From Acanthacorydalis orientalis (lineage: Eukaryota > Arthropoda > Insecta > Megaloptera > Corydalidae): 64,000 nt of DNA. Location of the stretch: assembly GCA_034766995.1 (NCBI GenBank), contig CM068314.1:20311701-20375700 (forward strand), written 5' to 3'. The position numbers and the translations under genes are program-made. Below are positions 61,056-64,000 of the stretch, piece by piece. Within the stretch, counting starts at the first letter, position 1. Each line of letters begins with the position of its first letter. The notes under the pieces were generated by a model, which worked only from the letters and a program-made list of their open reading frames with translations, ran no database searches and was not told the DNA's origin.

Positions 61056-62115
61056 TACTACGTTTAATTATTTTACTGTGTTCTATTGCTTAAGACGATA
61101 TGTTCTTACATTTTTTGTATTAAAATCCTCTCTCAATGTAAGTTGCATGTTGACAATATTTCTCTATTCTTGGTTAAGACCGTTCTTTTATATTGATGCA
61201 ACTGATTTTGACATGTATATTTTCAGTATATATCAGTGTATAGTAGTACTTTTAATACTTTTTAAATTGATCTTCATTGATACAAAAATATTTTTGTAAA
61301 AAGTAGATGTTTATCTAAAAACATATAATTCAAAAACTCAAACATAGATAAATGTTATTCAAAATCATGCTATATTAAATGGTTAATTTTCATACTAAGA
61401 AGGAGCGTTAGTGAAGAAAACATGCACCAAATTTATTTTTGTGTACAACTCAAAAGGAGAATTAAAACATTGACAAACATAGAAACGAGTACTGTTTATA
61501 TGATAATTATTTTATTTTTAACTTTAATGATATTGAAAATATATTTATTATGTATAATTTTCCTACGTTTTAATTATTTACGTGTTCAGAAAATTCATGC
61601 ATATATTTTTGCATATTTAACATCAATAATGTCTTATTAAAATTCAACGAATTTCATGTATTGAACTTTTACGTATTATGTATGTTATTAAATTGTATAA
61701 ATATAGATCTTAGTGGAATTGTATGACTGTAAAAGTAAAAGGTATCAAATTCAAGTAACATTCTAATTCAGTCCGTTTTAAAAATAAATATTTGAAATTT
61801 GTAGAATTGATTGTGGTTAAATAAGTCTCAAAATGTGTGTTTGTGTAGTACAGTTACTTATAAGATCATTTAAATTGTATATATCGTATACAATACAACA
61901 TTAACATTTCATTGGATCAAAAAGTATATCAATAATGTATACGCATGTAATTCATTTGTCTTTCTTATTAATATGGATTAGTTGTGAAACGGCATGTATT
62001 AACTGTATTTGAAACATTTTGAAAAGAACTGTTCCACAGTGGTACAGTCTTACACTGAAAATATTTTCAATTATGTAAAATTATCCTTATTTACCGAATA
62101 GGCTTCCGTAATCTT
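61056..62115. other. AT-rich intronic sequence
   Basis: Frames at 61078-61299 and 61422-61640 are AT-rich and unrecognised. Nothing else is seen. Confidence 0.55.
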
Positions 62116-62119
62116 ATTC

Positions 62120-62500
62120 TAAAATAAGGATTGGTACATAGTCCAGATATAAAGTCGAGCATGACGTGGCTAGGCGTATCGCTAGTAGAATTGTATACAC
62201 TCAGTTGCCACCCTCTGATACAGGCCGTGCGGCCTGGGAACCGTAGTAGTTCGCGTTGGTGAGAGCAAAACAGTATCACGGTGGTTTGAGGTAGGTTGGC
62301 GGATGGGTGGCAATGGATTCTAGTAGGAGGTGGTGGCTACCGCCAGTGCACAATATTGATTATTCCGCATCTCAAGCTCTCTTCTTCCACATGTTTCTAT
62401 GTGAATGTTACATGTACGCGACTTCAGAGAATCAACGCTGGAGTTTGCTAGACAGTCCGTACATCATTGCAAACGATTCTGTACACTTTCTAAAATTGGT
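62120..62500 (+). other. G+C-rich island with 95-codon open frame
   Basis: The plus frame begins ATGGCAATGG-like at 62307 and runs to 62594, with no domain I recognise. The left part contains ACAGGCCGTGCGGCCTGGG (62220-62238), which includes the stem CAGGCCGTGCGGCCTG. A possible 5' exon or enhancer. Confidence 0.3.
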
Positions 62501-62743
62501 ATGTACATTATTCCATTCGTTTTTGTATATTTTTCATGATTCTGCAAAAACAACGATGATAGTAGACGAACAAGATAATAATACTTCTCCATAATTCAAA
62601 ATTACCAGAAAACTTACCGATTTTCTAGAGATTATGTCTCTTGTTTGTGTAAACAATGGTTCCTATAAAGTTAAATGTATTTTTTACAGTAATTGTTTAA
62701 ATATTTTTATAATTTAAGAACCTACTTCATGTGCTACTTTATC

Positions 62744-62747
<4 letters not shown>

Positions 62748-62804
<57 letters not shown>
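62748..62804. repeat. (TA)n microsatellite
   Basis: About 57 bases of TA. Confidence 0.95.
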
Positions 62805-62806
<2 letters not shown>

Positions 62807-63955
62807 TGTTCTTAAAGTAACTACTTTTCGTAGCTATTTATTAGTCTATTTTCTACAACTAAAGAATTTGTCTAATGTTCTTCAATTCTATATTATTAAA
62901 TCATTATAATTTATTGTAAGAATTGCACAGTTAATTAATGGTAATCTTAACCGGTTATTGAACGCCTTTTGTTAAAATTTTCGCGAAAATGTTTCAAGCA
63001 CGTAACCAAATAATTCATCTATTTTCTACACTTTTTCATTTTTCCTAAAATTTTGTTTAATGTTTCAAAATATAAGTTACATTAGATAATGAAGAAATGA
63101 AGATTGTTTAAAAAATTCAAATCTGTACACTTATTTATGTATATGAATATTATGCGTGTGTCAAGGCAGAAAAAGAGAGAGAGAGAGAAACAAGTGATAA
63201 GAGGTAGAATGTATGTAGACGTATACTTATGAGCTTTTTTTATCACTTCCATATGATTTTATGGTTTCTAACAAAATAATAGACATTTTGTCAGAAACCA
63301 TTGTTTTTTAAATTGTTTTAATTTCACTTTTTTCTCTCATTTTTCATTAGTTTTGTGTGTATAAATGTATATGTAGTTACATTAAAGAAAAATATTAATC
63401 TAATTCTTTGACCGTTGTAAACCGGGCGTGGGTCTAGAAATCCATCGATGTTTTCCAAAGAAACTGTTCTCATAGCAGCACTACCTTTTGGATGATATAT
63501 TTAAAGGTCACTAATCTCTTTCTAATGAATCTAAATTTATAACTTTCTTTCATTAAAAAAAATACGGTCGTTCAAAAATCATAAAAACCAATGTTTTTTC
63601 ATTTGAAAAGCTATAAAAATTGTGAACTTGAGAATTGGCTTGTATAATATATTTGTCCAAAAGTTCATCATTGGAAGAAAGCGTATAAAAAAATTCGAGA
63701 TTGTACGTCCAGGTACAAGATGTGACCGATGTGAAACAGTTTTGTGCACACTTTTTCAGTTATGTTTCCAATCAAGAGATTTACGTTTTCCCTACTATTA
63801 TCAACGATTTTCCACGATATATCAGATAGATGTGAAATTTCTAATAGCTAATCTGAATTGACATATTTTTTCTTGTAACCGACAAAGTTGCAATCTTTAT
63901 TTTGTTTATGTTGAAAGAGTATTCAATTAATCGAAAAATATTTATTAAAAAAAAT
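62805..63955. other. AT-rich sequence, possibly repeat-derived at the right end
   Basis: Contains TTTTCGCGAAAA (62978-62989), a perfect palindrome, a short GA tract (63174-63188) and CGGGCGTGGGTCTAG (63423-63437). The 79-codon frame at 63622-63861 matches nothing I know. Nothing else is recognisable. Confidence 0.45.
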
Positions 63956-63990
63956 TTAACCTTTCCGTCTCCTCGGCTCCAAAAGGTTAA
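63956..63990. repeat. Inverted repeat TTAACCTTT / AAAGGTTAA
   Basis: Nine-base perfect arms (63956-63964 and 63982-63990) around a 17-base C-rich loop. It could be the edge of a repeat element continuing past the window. Confidence 0.7.
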
Positions 63991-64000
63991 TATAGCAGTT

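Noticed and set aside
62289..62300. TGAGGTAGGTT resembling let-7
   Set aside because: Lacks the TAG repeat of let-7 and has no hairpin.
1..64000. CRISPR arrays, bacterial operons, phage or secretion-system genes
   Set aside because: No direct-repeat/spacer structure or prokaryotic gene packing; splice signals and microsatellites show animal nuclear DNA.

Overview
The window looks like insect nuclear DNA that is almost entirely intron. It is very AT-rich, has a long pure (TA)n tract every 1-3 kb, and shows no operon-like gene packing, ribosomal or tRNA gene, or CRISPR array. I recognise one protein-coding exon with confidence: a short + strand exon at 19670-19755. It encodes the conserved N-terminal peptide of Tousled-like kinase (TLK; contains DPRKQELLEARF) and is bounded by a good 3' splice site and a consensus donor ending in phase 0. 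I found no other TLK exon, so this exon probably lies between two very long introns. A degraded mariner transposase shows a TLK-type animal genome carrying mariner elements. Insect is favoured; a low-transposon hymenopteran-like genome is possible but not proven.

The most interesting structure is a pair of apparent recursive-splicing (ratchet) sites on the same strand as the TLK exon, one in each flanking intron. At 705/706 and 33966/33967 a strong 3' splice site is fused directly to a consensus 5' splice site with no exon between. The two sites share the same 18-base core. Each is followed 46 or 45 bases later by a second consensus donor (TTG|GTAAGTT), which gives a short 'RS-exon'. Both RS-exons are open in the one frame compatible with the TLK reading frame, so inclusion would add residues rather than simply poison the message.

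Layout: 1-704 is the end of an upstream intron segment; 706-19669 is the intron segment before the TLK exon; 19756-33966 is the segment after it; 33967-64000 is the next segment, whose far end is outside the window. Scattered through these introns are about twenty islands of 150-450 bases that are clearly richer in G+C and CpG. Several carry TATA boxes, initiator-like sequences, palindromes or YY1/Pho-like GCCAT motifs, and they are the best candidates for enhancers, alternative promoters or 5' exons. They also account for most of the medium-sized open frames, which I do not treat as genes. One 140-codon frame at 43721-44143, preceded by a strong acceptor, is the only other open frame I consider worth testing.

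Other structure: a 146-base segment duplicated 0.34 kb apart (26655-26799 and 27140-27289), whose copies differ almost only by transitions biased to A/T in the first copy; several long hairpins and T-tract/A-tract palindromes; a block at 14180-14850 that reads like a dispersed repeat; and a degenerate tandem repeat at 22954-23034.
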